Positions 16,415 through 25,080 of a stretch of 64,000 nucleotides of DNA are shown one piece after another; the first letter of the stretch is position 1, and the number at the start of each line of letters is the position of its first letter. The position numbers were made by a program, and so were the translations under genes. Location: positions 248,001-312,000 of the forward strand of contig JAIOYF010000001.1 of assembly GCA_021741245.1 (NCBI GenBank). Reading direction: 5' to 3'. Source of the DNA: Paracoccaceae bacterium. GTDB lineage: Bacteria > Pseudomonadota > Alphaproteobacteria > Rhodobacterales > Rhodobacteraceae. The notes beneath the pieces are model-generated. The model was given only the letters and a program-made list of their open reading frames with translations. It was not told the DNA's origin and made no database searches.

Positions 16415-18148
16415 ATGACAAATCAACGTTTCGACAAATCGAAACTTCCCAGCCGCCATGTGACCGAAGGGCCTGCCCGCGCGCCACATCGCAGCTATTT
16501 TTACGCCATGGGCATCACCGAGGAAGAAATCCACCAGCCTTGGGTCGGTGTCGCGACCTGCTGGAACGAAGCCGCGCCGTGCAACATCGCGCTGAACCGC
16601 CAGGCACAGATCGTCAAGCATGGCGTGAAAAAGGGCGGCGGCACCCCGCGTGAGTTCACGACCATCACTGTGACCGACGGGATCGCCATGGGGCATGAGG
16701 GCATGCGCTCCTCCCTCGCCAGCCGTGACGCAATCGCCGATACGGTGGAACTGACGATGCGCGGGCATTGCTATGACGCGCTCGTGGGTCTTGCGGGATG
16801 TGATAAATCGCTGCCGGGCATGATGATGGCCATGGTGCGTCTGAACGTGCCGTCCGTGTTCATCTACGGCGGGTCGATCCTGCCGGGCCGTTACAAAGGC
16901 GAAGATATCACCGTTCAAGACATGTTCGAGGCCGTTGGTCAGCATCAATCGGGCAATATGTCGGATGCGGAACTTGCCATCATGGAACGCGTGGCTTGCC
17001 CATCCTCGGGCGCCTGCGGTGCGCAGTATACCGCCAACACAATGGCCTGTGTGTCCGAGGCAATTGGTCTTGCGCTGATGAATTCGTCGGGCGCCCCCGC
17101 GCCATACGAATCCCGCGACCAATATGGCGAGGCCTCGGGCGTGGCCGTGATGAACCTGATCGAGAAAAACATCCGTGCCCGCGATATCGTCACGCTGAAA
17201 TCCTTGCAAAACGCGGCGCGCGTTGTGGCGTGCACCGGTGGCAGCACAAATGCGGCGCTTCACTTGCCTGCAATTGCGCACGAGGCGGGCATTGATTTCG
17301 ACCTCTTTGACGTGGCCGATATCATGCGTGACACCCCCTATTTCGTCGACTTGCGCCCCGGCGGCAAATATGTCGCCAAGGACCTCTATGAGGTGGGCGG
17401 CGTTCCGGTTGTGATGAAGGAACTGGCCAAGATCGGCCTGATGCACCTTGATTGCATCACGGCCTCGGGCCGCAGCATGGGCGAAGAGTTGGAACTGATC
17501 ACGGGCGAGGCTGATGGCCGCGTGATCTATCCGGCGGCGACTCCGCTGACGGCAACGGGCGGTGTTGTCGGCCTGCGCGGCAACTTGGCCCCCGATGGTG
17601 CCATCGTGAAGGTTGCGGGGATAGCGACGCAGCACCAGCGCTTTGTCGGCCCAGCCCGCGTTTTTGAATGCGAGGAAGAGGCTTTTGCCGCCGTTCAGGC
17701 CCGCACCTACAAAGAGGGTGAGGTCATCGTGATCCGCAACGAAGGTCCCGCTGGTGGGCCGGGCATGCGTGAGATGCTGTCGACCACCGCCGCACTTTCC
17801 GGTCAGGGTATGGGAAAGAAAGTGGCACTGATCACGGATGGCCGCTTCTCCGGTGCGACGCGCGGTTTCTGTGTGGGCCACGTCGGCCCAGAGGCCGCAC
17901 ACGGCGGCCCGATTGCGCTGATCCAGACCGGCGATATCATCACCATCGACGCCATCAACGGCGAATTGTCAGTGAACTTGACCGATGAAGAACTGGCCAG
18001 CCGCAAGGCACAGTGGAAAGGGCCACGTCCGACAGAGTATACATCCGGTGCGATTTACAAGTTTGCCAAGCTTGTCGGCAGCGCCCGGTATGGTGCGGTT
18101 TCGCATCCGGGTGCCAAGGGCGAGCGTCATGTCTACATGGACCAGTAA
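16415..18148 (+). CDS. ilvD: Dihydroxy-acid dehydratase
   Basis: The 577-residue Fe-S enzyme converts 2,3-dihydroxy-3-methylbutanoate to 2-ketoisovalerate (and the isoleucine counterpart) in branched-chain amino acid synthesis. Cluster and metal residues are visible in VATCWNEAAPCN, GLAGCDKSLPGMMMAM and ACTGGSTNAALHLPAIAHEAG. The C-terminal GRFSGATRGFCVGHVGPEAA is diagnostic. GGGAGG precedes ATG 16415. Its 3' end overlaps the next lipoprotein gene by 20 bp. Confidence 0.96.
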   Translation: MTNQRFDKSKLPSRHVTEGPARAPHRSYFYAMGITEEEIHQPWVGVATCWNEAAPCNIALNRQAQIVKHGVKKGGGTPREFTTITVTDGIAMGHEGMRSSLASRDAIADTVELTMRGHCYDALVGLAGCDKSLPGMMMAMVRLNVPSVFIYGGSILPGRYKGEDITVQDMFEAVGQHQSGNMSDAELAIMERVACPSSGACGAQYTANTMACVSEAIGLALMNSSGAPAPYESRDQYGEASGVAVMNLIEKNIRARDIVTLKSLQNAARVVACTGGSTNAALHLPAIAHEAGIDFDLFDVADIMRDTPYFVDLRPGGKYVAKDLYEVGGVPVVMKELAKIGLMHLDCITASGRSMGEELELITGEADGRVIYPAATPLTATGGVVGLRGNLAPDGAIVKVAGIATQHQRFVGPARVFECEEEAFAAVQARTYKEGEVIVIRNEGPAGGPGMREMLSTTAALSGQGMGKKVALITDGRFSGATRGFCVGHVGPEAAHGGPIALIQTGDIITIDAINGELSVNLTDEELASRKAQWKGPRPTEYTSGAIYKFAKLVGSARYGAVSHPGAKGERHVYMDQ

Positions 18149-18722
18149 GCTGGTTTCTGCGATCTTGCTGACAGGCCTTGCGGCCTGTCAGCCGGTGGCT
18201 GGGCTGCCGAAATTATCCGGTTTGAATTTGCTGGTCTCATCCAAGACCTCGGTCGACGTTCTGGATGGCGCTGTTACGATTACTGGCCCCAAAGGCTATT
18301 GTCCCGATCCTGATACTGTACATAGCGCAGATGACAGTGCTGTCGTCCTGCTTGGGCGGTGTTTTTCTGATAGCAAGGTGGCCCCCGCCCTTTTGTCGGT
18401 GACCGTCGGGCAATCCGGAACCGCGCAAGATGCCATCGCGACAGAGCTTGCAGAATTCTTTGCATCGTCAGCCGGCCGCGCGACTCTAAGCCCACGCGGA
18501 CGGGCAAAAGACATCAAAATTCTATCGGCACTTTCATCAAAAGGGATTTTTTTGATTCAGGTGCGGGATCGCACTGATCTGCCCTATTGGCGTGCCATGA
18601 CGGGAATGGCCGGACGAATGGTGTCTGTAAGGGCCAATGGGCCGGATCTTTCACCCGAGGATGGCCGCAAACTTGTTGAGGCAACCGTGGGCGCACTCAA
18701 ACGCGCGAACGGAAAGTCATAG
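18129..18722 (+). CDS. Predicted lipoprotein, unknown function
   Basis: The 197-residue protein has a type-II signal peptide and lipobox LTGLAAC (Cys near residue 20), so it should be membrane-anchored in the periplasm. The rest is a small alpha/beta protein with two further Cys (GYCPDP, GRCFSD) that may pair. Translation starts 20 bp inside ilvD, suggesting coupling to it. I do not recognise a characterised family. Confidence 0.75.
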   Translation: MSTWTSKLVSAILLTGLAACQPVAGLPKLSGLNLLVSSKTSVDVLDGAVTITGPKGYCPDPDTVHSADDSAVVLLGRCFSDSKVAPALLSVTVGQSGTAQDAIATELAEFFASSAGRATLSPRGRAKDIKILSALSSKGIFLIQVRDRTDLPYWRAMTGMAGRMVSVRANGPDLSPEDGRKLVEATVGALKRANGKS

Positions 18723-18844
18723 GCCTATTGGGCACTGTCATGGCTGCATAAGGGTGGCGTTTTTAGCCTTTTGCGGCAATAAAGAATCGTTTCCACGCGT
18801 TCAACAATACGCATGGATGTGCTGGTATTGTTTGTGGAACCAAG

Positions 18845-19618
18845 ATGGCAGGACGTTTGGACGACTTTATTGACCGGTTGCTTCAGCGCAGGGCGCAGCG
18901 CAAATGGGGCGCGCTTGCCGACAATGCGCAGGCTCTTGATCTGGAAACATTGCGGGGTGTCAGGGGCCGTGCACGAAGCCTTCGCCGGCAACTTGACCGG
19001 GTGATCCACGAGGCGGAGCACCGCCTTGCCCTTCCTGTGATCGGTTCCAATGCGATGCGAAAGCCATTGGGCACAGACTGGTCTTGGCGGCCGATGCTGT
19101 GGAAAGGCCCGATCCCAACCCCCGGCTTTTCCAGTGTTCCGGGGCGGTCCCTTGTCTGTGACGGGGCGACGGTTTTTCACGATTGCAGGCGCAGTGAACT
19201 GACGGTGCGCCAGATCAGGAACACGCGCGAATCTGACCTTGCGCCTTTTGGCTTTCGGATGGACGTGTTCCGCTTTGATGGCTCGTTCTTGTCCCTCGTC
19301 CTCGATCTTCCGTCTGAGGCGGCGCAAGGATTGAAGTTGCGCCACTTGATCCGGCTGGACGTGATTGTCGAGATGGAAAAGCCATTGGAAATTTTTGCCC
19401 GTCTGAACATCAAGCACGGGCCAAACGTGGAACAGATCGTCCGCGAATTGCCACTTGGGGATGAGGAAGTGATGGTCGAGTTCGACCTTGCCTATACAAA
19501 GGTCAATGAAAAACGGGTGGAGCGTTTGTGGGTGGACCTTATCTTTGAAGGGCCCGAGATGAATCAGATCATCTTGCGTGATGTGACGCTTAGCCGTCGC
19601 CCGCGCGCTGAACTCTAG
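18845..19618 (+). CDS. DUF6478 family protein
   Basis: This 257-residue soluble protein matches what I recall of a Rhodobacteraceae-restricted family. It has an N-terminal basic helical region, then GTDWSWRPMLWKGPI, TVFHDCRRSELTVRQIRN, and a conserved C-terminal half with NIKHGPNVEQIVRELPLG and LWVDLIFEGPEMNQIILRD. The C-terminal part looks beta-rich. No function is known. It is followed 14 bp later by another conserved small gene, so they may act together. Confidence 0.75.
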   Translation: MAGRLDDFIDRLLQRRAQRKWGALADNAQALDLETLRGVRGRARSLRRQLDRVIHEAEHRLALPVIGSNAMRKPLGTDWSWRPMLWKGPIPTPGFSSVPGRSLVCDGATVFHDCRRSELTVRQIRNTRESDLAPFGFRMDVFRFDGSFLSLVLDLPSEAAQGLKLRHLIRLDVIVEMEKPLEIFARLNIKHGPNVEQIVRELPLGDEEVMVEFDLAYTKVNEKRVERLWVDLIFEGPEMNQIILRDVTLSRRPRAEL

Positions 19619-19632
19619 GGGATGGTGCGAGT

Positions 19633-20007
19633 ATGATCGAAACACGGCTGACGAAAACACGGATCCGTGGTGGCCTTTGGGAAGGGGTTTTCAGCGGGGC
19701 GCAGGAAAAGCCCGCGATAGAGGTGACTTTGCTGGAAAAGCCGATCGCGGGAGTGATCGTTGAGGCCGTGCCAGAGCGGAGCGGCGAATGGGCTGTGCGC
19801 GTGCCCATCCCTGCTGATGCCCTGAGCGAAGGCGTTCAGACCTTTTTGATCCGCGAGATGGGCGGGACAGAGACCTTGGCGCATTTCACGATCATCACAG
19901 GTGTCGCGATGGAAGACGACATGCGCGCCGAGGTTGATTTGCTGCGGCAGGAATTGGACATGCTGAAGCGGGCCTTTCGCAGGCACTGCCTTGAAACCAT
20001 GGTCTAG
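19633..20007 (+). CDS. Conserved small protein, unknown function
   Basis: The 124-residue protein has no signal peptide or membrane segment. The first ~90 residues look like a beta-sandwich (IRGGLWEGVFSG, PAIEVTLLEKPIAGVIVE). The C-terminal 35 residues form an acidic-basic helix (DDMRAEVDLLRQELDMLKRAFRR) with heptad spacing, possibly a short coiled coil for oligomerisation. It lies 14 bp downstream of the DUF6478 gene and is probably in the same operon. Confidence 0.7.
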   Translation: MIETRLTKTRIRGGLWEGVFSGAQEKPAIEVTLLEKPIAGVIVEAVPERSGEWAVRVPIPADALSEGVQTFLIREMGGTETLAHFTIITGVAMEDDMRAEVDLLRQELDMLKRAFRRHCLETMV

Positions 20008-20106
20008 ACTGCCAAAACTTTTTTCGTCGCCGCGTCATCATGCCTTTGGCTTGAAACCCGCCTGCATCCGTGAAACGGTCGCGCTGATCCTGTTTGCGGA
20101 CGTCAA

Positions 20107-21036
20107 ATGCTGCCCATCCTTCTGAAAACACTTCCCTTCTTTGCTCTGATCGGAGTCGGTTACTTGGCCGGGCGTGCCCGGTTTTTTGGCGCCGAGGCCA
20201 CGGCAGCCCTGACAAAGTTTGTCTTTTACTTCGCTCTTTCGGCGATGCTGTTTCGCTTTGCCGCGAACCTGTCACTGGGTGAGGTTTTCAGTTGGAATTT
20301 CGTCTTTGCCTATCTTTGGGGCTGTCTTGTGGTCTATGCCATTGCCACCGGCGTGGCCTTTTGGCGCGGTGTCAGCATCGAAGAGGCAGCGATCGAGGCG
20401 CAATGCGCCGTGATCGGCAACGTTGGCTTTCTGGGCGTGCCGATGCTTGTGCTTTTGCTGGGCGAGGCGGCTGCGGGGCCGGTGCTTTTGGTGCTGGCGA
20501 TTGATCTGATCGTGTTTTCATCGGCCATTACCCTGATCATCACCGCCGCCCGCGAGGGACGGATGAGCCTTGGGATTTTTCGCATTCTCGCCATGGGATT
20601 GCTGAAGAACCCGATGATTGTCGCAATCGTGCTGGGGCTGGCTTGGGGGGCAACGGGATGGGCGGTTCCTGCACCTGCGAATGAGTTTTTGGCCCTTCTG
20701 GGGGCTGCGGCGACGCCGGGGGCGCTGTTCGCCATCGGGGCCTCTTTGGCGGGCCGAAATCCGGAGCGGATCGAGGTGGCGGCATGGCTTGCCTTTGCAA
20801 AACTGATCTTGCATCCGGCCGCTGTGGCCTTTGGCGCCCTTGTGGTTTTCCCCGTTGAACCCTATGCCGCTGGGGTGATGATTGCAGCCGCCTCGCTGCC
20901 GGTTGCGGGCAATGTCTACATTCTTGCGGCGCATTACGGTGTGGCGCCACAACGGGTTTCAACGGCGATCTTGGTGTCGACGGCCACTTCGGTGCTGACC
21001 GTGACGGCAATGATCGCCATGGTGACAGGAGGATAG
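20107..21036 (+). CDS. AEC family transporter (auxin efflux carrier-like permease)
   Basis: This 309-residue inner-membrane protein has about ten segments in two halves. It contains the characteristic IGNVGFLGVPML (residues 100-111) in the first half and AASLPVAGNVYILAAHYG near the C-terminus. Bacterial AEC members carry malonate, malate or other organic acids; the substrate is not predictable here. It is 1 bp upstream of fghA, so they are likely co-transcribed. Confidence 0.85.
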   Translation: MLPILLKTLPFFALIGVGYLAGRARFFGAEATAALTKFVFYFALSAMLFRFAANLSLGEVFSWNFVFAYLWGCLVVYAIATGVAFWRGVSIEEAAIEAQCAVIGNVGFLGVPMLVLLLGEAAAGPVLLVLAIDLIVFSSAITLIITAAREGRMSLGIFRILAMGLLKNPMIVAIVLGLAWGATGWAVPAPANEFLALLGAAATPGALFAIGASLAGRNPERIEVAAWLAFAKLILHPAAVAFGALVVFPVEPYAAGVMIAAASLPVAGNVYILAAHYGVAPQRVSTAILVSTATSVLTVTAMIAMVTGG

Positions 21037-21037
21037 T

Positions 21038-21868
21038 ATGAAAACGATATCCGAAAACCGCGCCTTTGGGGGCGTGCAGGGGGTTTACAGCCATAATTCG
21101 GCAGCCACGGGAACCGAAATGACCTTTGGTCTGTTCCTGCCCGAGGCGTCCGAGGAAGGGGCGGTGCCCTTGGTTTGGTATCTGTCGGGCCTGACCTGCA
21201 CCCATGAGAATGCGATGGTCAAAGCGGGTGCACAACGCTGGGCCGCCGAGGCGGGCATCGCGGTCGTCTTCCCAGATACGTCACCACGCGGGACGGGCGT
21301 TGCCAATGATGATGCCTTTGATCTGGGGCAGGGGGCTGGCTTTTACGTGAATGCCACCCAAAAGCCCTGGGCCCCGCATTTCCGCATGTGGGACTATGTG
21401 ACCGAAGAATTGCCGCGCGTCTTGTTCGGTGCCTTTCCCCTTGCCGAAGAGGCGCAGGCCATCATGGGCCATTCCATGGGCGGGCATGGTGCCTTGACCA
21501 TTGGTATGAGCTTTCCGGGCCGTTTCAAATCCGTCTCTGCCTTTGCGCCGATTTGCAATCCAACCGCAAGCGATTGGGGACGCAAACAATTTGCCGCCTA
21601 TCTGGGCACGGATGAGGCGGCATGGGCCCCGCATGACGCGACGTTGCTGATGAAGAAGCGAGGATTTGACGGGCCGATCCTGATTGATCAAGGAACCCAA
21701 GATCAGTTCCTTGATCTGCTCAAGCCCGAAGCCTTGGCCGAGGCCATGGCCACCACCCGCCAAGGCGGCGCCTTCCGCATGCAAAAGGGCTATGACCACA
21801 GCTATTTCTTCGTCAGCAGCTTTATGGAAGAGCACATGGCCTTTCACGCCAAAGCGATCTACGGCTAG
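21038..21868 (+). CDS. fghA: S-formylglutathione hydrolase
   Basis: The 276-residue esterase-D-family serine hydrolase cleaves S-formylglutathione to formate and glutathione in formaldehyde oxidation. Motifs are PLVWYLSGLTCTHENAM (oxyanion-hole region), the nucleophile elbow GHSMGGHGAL (Ser near residue 148), an Asp in IDQGTQDQFLD, and a His in GYDHSYFFVSSF. Start ATG 21038 follows AGGAGGATAGT. Roseobacters use this route in one-carbon metabolism. Confidence 0.93.
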   Translation: MKTISENRAFGGVQGVYSHNSAATGTEMTFGLFLPEASEEGAVPLVWYLSGLTCTHENAMVKAGAQRWAAEAGIAVVFPDTSPRGTGVANDDAFDLGQGAGFYVNATQKPWAPHFRMWDYVTEELPRVLFGAFPLAEEAQAIMGHSMGGHGALTIGMSFPGRFKSVSAFAPICNPTASDWGRKQFAAYLGTDEAAWAPHDATLLMKKRGFDGPILIDQGTQDQFLDLLKPEALAEAMATTRQGGAFRMQKGYDHSYFFVSSFMEEHMAFHAKAIYG

Positions 21869-21871
21869 GCC

Positions 21872-22339
21872 ATGGGCAGCAGGGTGTTCATCGACGCCGA
21901 TGCCTGCCCCGTCAAGGCCGAGGCAGAGCGCGTCGTGACGCGCCATGCGGTGCGCATGGTTCTGGTCTCAAACGGGGGCATCCGCCCCTCTGCCAACCCC
22001 TTGGTGGACAGCGTCTTTGTCTCGGATGGGCCGGATGAGGCCGACAAATGGATCGCGGCCGAATGTGGGCCGGGGGATGTTGTCGTGACCGGGGACATCC
22101 CCTTGGCCGCGAAATGCGTCGAGGCAGGCGCCTTGGTGATCAAACACAATGGCGAGGAATTGACGCGCGCCAATATCGGCATGGCGCTGGCCACCCGCGA
22201 TCTGATGCAAGATCTTCGCAGTGCAGATCCCTTCAGGCAGGGCGGCGGACGGCCGTTTTCCAAAGCGGACCGCTCGCGCTTTCTTGACGTGCTGGACCGG
22301 GTTTTGCGCCGGGCCATACAATCTGTGGCGAAGGGATAA
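21872..22339 (+). CDS. YaiI/YqxD family protein (DUF188, PIN-like)
   Basis: The 155-residue protein has the family opening [16 protein letters not shown] and the later [21 protein letters not shown] and [11 protein letters not shown] blocks. Conserved Asp residues resemble a PIN nuclease active site, but no activity is established for the family. It starts 3 bp after fghA on the same strand. Confidence 0.87.
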   Translation: MGSRVFIDADACPVKAEAERVVTRHAVRMVLVSNGGIRPSANPLVDSVFVSDGPDEADKWIAAECGPGDVVVTGDIPLAAKCVEAGALVIKHNGEELTRANIGMALATRDLMQDLRSADPFRQGGGRPFSKADRSRFLDVLDRVLRRAIQSVAKG

Positions 22340-22402
22340 ACCCGCCATCTTTGCGTCGGGGCTGGAACAGACCGCGCGCGGGCAAGGGCCTCTTTTGGGG
22401 CC

Positions 22403-23377
22403 ATGACGTCGCACATCACTGCCCCGCCCAATCTTGCCCTGAACGGAATTCTTCTGGCCCTTGGTGGGTCGGTCACGCTGTCGATCAATGATGTGGCGAT
22501 CAAGTTCCTGTCTGGCGCCTATCCTCTTCATCAGGTGATCTTGATCCGCGCCACGATCGGGATCTTGTTTCTGGTGCTGCTGATCCGCATTTCTGGAACC
22601 GGGTTCGCCCAGTTGCGCACGACCCGACCGCTTGACCACCTGATCCGTGTGTCGATTGTCATGGTGTCCAACGTCACATATTTTCTGGGACTGGCGGCGC
22701 TGCCCTTGGCAGATGCGGTTGCGGTTGCCTTTGTAAGCCCACTTTTCGTCACGCTTTTGTCTGTCATCACGCTGAGGGAAACGGTAGGGCCGCGCCGTTG
22801 GGCGGCCGTGATCGCGGGGATGATCGGGGTGGTGATCATGCTGCGCCCCGGCTCTGGCGTGATCCAACCTGCGGCGATTCTGGTGCTGATTTCAGCGTTT
22901 TGCTACGCCTCCAGCCATATGATGACCCGGCGCATGCGGCTGACGGAAAGCGCCATAACCCTGTCTTTCTTTGTGCAGATCGGCTTTGTTCTGGTCAGTT
23001 GCACCATGGGGCTGATCGCGGGTGACGGCAAATTTTCCGGCAGCACGAATGCCTCTCTTACGTTTTTGCTGCGTCCGTGGACTTGGCCCCCGATGCACGA
23101 TTGGCCCGCCTTTCTGGCGACGGGACTTGCTGTTTCCATCGGTGGTCTGATGATCAGCCAGGCCTATCGCACCTGCGAGGCTGGCTTGATCGCGCCCTTT
23201 GAATATGCGGGCATGCCCATGGCCATTTTGTGGGGCGTGGTCATTTTTGGGACCTGGCCTGATGCGACGGCCTGGATTGGGATTGCACTTATTTGCGGCG
23301 CGGGGCTTTATACGCTCTGGCGGGAAACCATCCGCAGGCAGGAGAGCAAATTTGACACCCGAAGCGGTCGTATTTGA
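22403..23377 (+). CDS. DMT-superfamily EamA transporter
   Basis: The 324-residue protein has ten predicted membrane segments in two EamA repeats. Repeat 1 includes NDVAIKFLSGAYPLHQVILIRATIG, and repeat 2 begins ILVLISAFCYASSHMMTRRM. S-adenosylmethionine or metabolite exporters share this pattern; the cargo is unknown. The 3' end overlaps the HAD gene by 26 bp. It is related in style to the DMT protein at 42085-43050, across the phage element. Confidence 0.87.
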   Translation: MTSHITAPPNLALNGILLALGGSVTLSINDVAIKFLSGAYPLHQVILIRATIGILFLVLLIRISGTGFAQLRTTRPLDHLIRVSIVMVSNVTYFLGLAALPLADAVAVAFVSPLFVTLLSVITLRETVGPRRWAAVIAGMIGVVIMLRPGSGVIQPAAILVLISAFCYASSHMMTRRMRLTESAITLSFFVQIGFVLVSCTMGLIAGDGKFSGSTNASLTFLLRPWTWPPMHDWPAFLATGLAVSIGGLMISQAYRTCEAGLIAPFEYAGMPMAILWGVVIFGTWPDATAWIGIALICGAGLYTLWRETIRRQESKFDTRSGRI

Positions 23378-23975
23378 TATTGGGAACGTGCTGATCGGCT
23401 GGGATCCTGAGGGGTTCTATGATGGCCGTCTGGGGGAGGACCGTCGCAAGGCGCTGTTTGCCGAAGCCGGGTTGGAAGAGATGAACCTGCGCGTCGATGC
23501 AGGCGCACCCTTTCGAGCAACGGTCGAGGCGCAGGCCGCCATGCACCCTGACTGGGCCGAACAGATCCTGTGGTGGTATGATCATTGGATCGAAATGGCG
23601 AGTCCAAGGATCGAAGGGTCAATTGCGCTGCTGCGGGCCTTGCGCGCCAAGGGAATTCCGGTTTTTGCGCTGTCAAATTTCGGCGATGACAGTTTTGCCT
23701 ATGCGCAAACCCAATATGATTTTCTGGCGGAATTTGACCGCTATTACGTCTCGGGGCGGATCGGCGCGATCAAGCCTGATCCGGCCATCTATGCAGCCGT
23801 TGAACACGATTCAGGCCTTGCGCCACAGGCTTTGATCTTTGCGGATGATCGGCCCCTGAATATCGACGCCGCCCTTTCGCGCGGATGGAAGGCGCATCTT
23901 TTCACCGATTGGACCGGTTGGGCCCAGCGTTTGGTGGACGAAGGCCTGCTGACACAAAAGGAGGCCGGGCTATAG
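23352..23975 (+). CDS. HAD-IA family hydrolase (TTG start)
   Basis: The 207-residue haloacid-dehalogenase-like phosphatase has motif I FDIGNVLIGWDP (nucleophile Asp near residue 9), motif II FALSNFGDD, the motif III Lys in RIGAIKPDPAIY, and motif IV FADDRPLNIDAA. I place the start at TTG 23352, since AGGAG lies 6-10 bp upstream and the conserved domain begins six codons later. The gene overlaps the DMT transporter by 26 bp and the next gene by 4 bp, pointing to a tightly coupled operon. The substrate is unknown. Confidence 0.83.
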   Translation: MTPEAVVFDIGNVLIGWDPEGFYDGRLGEDRRKALFAEAGLEEMNLRVDAGAPFRATVEAQAAMHPDWAEQILWWYDHWIEMASPRIEGSIALLRALRAKGIPVFALSNFGDDSFAYAQTQYDFLAEFDRYYVSGRIGAIKPDPAIYAAVEHDSGLAPQALIFADDRPLNIDAALSRGWKAHLFTDWTGWAQRLVDEGLLTQKEAGL

Positions 23976-24883
23976 GTATCGAGGTCATCAGCCAAGAGGC
24001 AGAGGCATTGCTGTCATGGCAAGGACTGTGCGCGGCGCTAGAAGCGGGTCATCGTCTGCCACGCGCAGAGATCAAGGATATGCTGCTTTATCGCGGGCGC
24101 GATACGATCCTGAACCGGGCGGCATGGATCGACGGTCTGGCGCAACTGGTCAAGATCGCCACGATTTTTCCGGGCAATGCAGATCTGGGCAGGCCATCGG
24201 TAAACGGGGCCGTCACCTTGTTTGACGACAAGACAGGGGTTTTGACCAATCTTGTGGATTTCCATCTGGTGACAAAGTGGAAGACCGCCGGGGATAGCCT
24301 GCTGTCAGCAAAACGGCTGGCGCGCCCGGCGTCCAGAAACATCCTCTTGGTGGGGGCGGGCACGGTGGCGCGGTCGATGATCTCGGCCTATGGCAGTGCC
24401 TTTCCCGAGGCCCGCTTTACCGTCTGGAGCAGGAACCCCGCATCGGCGCACGCGCTGGCCGATCCCTTGGACATTGCCGTGGCGGGGGATTTGGAACGGG
24501 CGGTGGCAGAGGCCGATATCATCTGCACCGCCACGATGGCCCGTGAACCCCTGATCAAAGGGGCTTGGCTGCAACAGGGCCAGCACCTTGATCTGATCGG
24601 CGCCTATACCCCGGCGATGCGAGAAGTGGATGATGAGGCGATGGCGCGGGCACGGGTCTTTGTCGACTCGCGGGCAACAACGATCCACCACATCGGCGAG
24701 TTGATCGAGCCGATCAAATCTGGCGCGATCAGTGAAGGGGACGTGATCGCCGATTTCTACGATGATCCCGCCGCTTATGCCCGCAGGTCAGAAACGGAAA
24801 TCACGATCGCCAAGAACGGAGGCGGCGCGCATTTGGACCTGATGACGGCAGATTACATCGCCCGCGCATGGGCCGCGCGTTAG
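23972..24883 (+). CDS. Ornithine cyclodeaminase / mu-crystallin family protein (apparent ATA start)
   Basis: The ~303-residue NAD(P)-binding protein has a Rossmann glycine motif NILLVGAGTVARSM near residue 125, a substrate lysine region HLVTKWKTAGDSLLSAK, and GAYTPAMREVDDE. Members are ornithine cyclodeaminases, ketimine reductases or alanine dehydrogenases, so the reaction is not certain. No ATG/GTG/TTG lies at the expected N-terminus. A perfect AGGAGG (23959-23964) sits 7 bp before ATA 23972, which overlaps the HAD stop TAG. TTG 24008 would drop conserved residues. This was the last host gene before the phage element. Confidence 0.82.
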   Translation: MGIEVISQEAEALLSWQGLCAALEAGHRLPRAEIKDMLLYRGRDTILNRAAWIDGLAQLVKIATIFPGNADLGRPSVNGAVTLFDDKTGVLTNLVDFHLVTKWKTAGDSLLSAKRLARPASRNILLVGAGTVARSMISAYGSAFPEARFTVWSRNPASAHALADPLDIAVAGDLERAVAEADIICTATMAREPLIKGAWLQQGQHLDLIGAYTPAMREVDDEAMARARVFVDSRATTIHHIGELIEPIKSGAISEGDVIADFYDDPAAYARRSETEITIAKNGGGAHLDLMTADYIARAWAAR

Positions 24884-24944
24884 GTTGTCAAAGACCACTT
24901 CTCCCCATCTGACTGGGCGGGAACATGATGTCATTTTTGAAAAC

Positions 24945-24962
24945 TTGGTCGGAGCGAGAGGA
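24945..24962. repeat. attL core: 18-bp direct repeat (tRNA-Pro 3' end remnant)
   Basis: TTGGTCGGAGCGAGAGGA is identical to 41956-41973, where it forms the 3' end of tRNA-Pro. No tRNA body accompanies this copy. It marks the left boundary of the element, 118 bp before the integrase start. Confidence 0.9.
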
Positions 24963-25035
24963 ACATAAACCGTTATTATGTAAGCTCCTGATTTCTGGCA
25001 AACATCTGTAAAAGCTTGCAAATATCAGTCAGAAC

Positions 25036-25061
25036 TGTAACACATGACTGTAACACGCGAC
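25036..25061. repeat. Possible integrase arm-type sites, left end
   Basis: TGTAACACA (25036-25044) and TGTAACACGCGAC (25049-25061) are repeated just upstream of the integrase gene. The right end of the element has TGTAACACACGAC at 41897-41909. Matching 12-of-13-bp sequences near both ends, outside the core, fit arm-type binding sites of a tyrosine integrase or sites for an accessory protein. Confidence 0.45.
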
Positions 25062-25080
25062 CCTTACACATGGTGCAGCT

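Noticed and set aside
16211-17902. Long open frame antisense to ilvD
   Set aside because: Codon bias of the GC-rich ilvD gene opens the complementary frame; composition (His/Arg-rich, no domains) is not protein-like.
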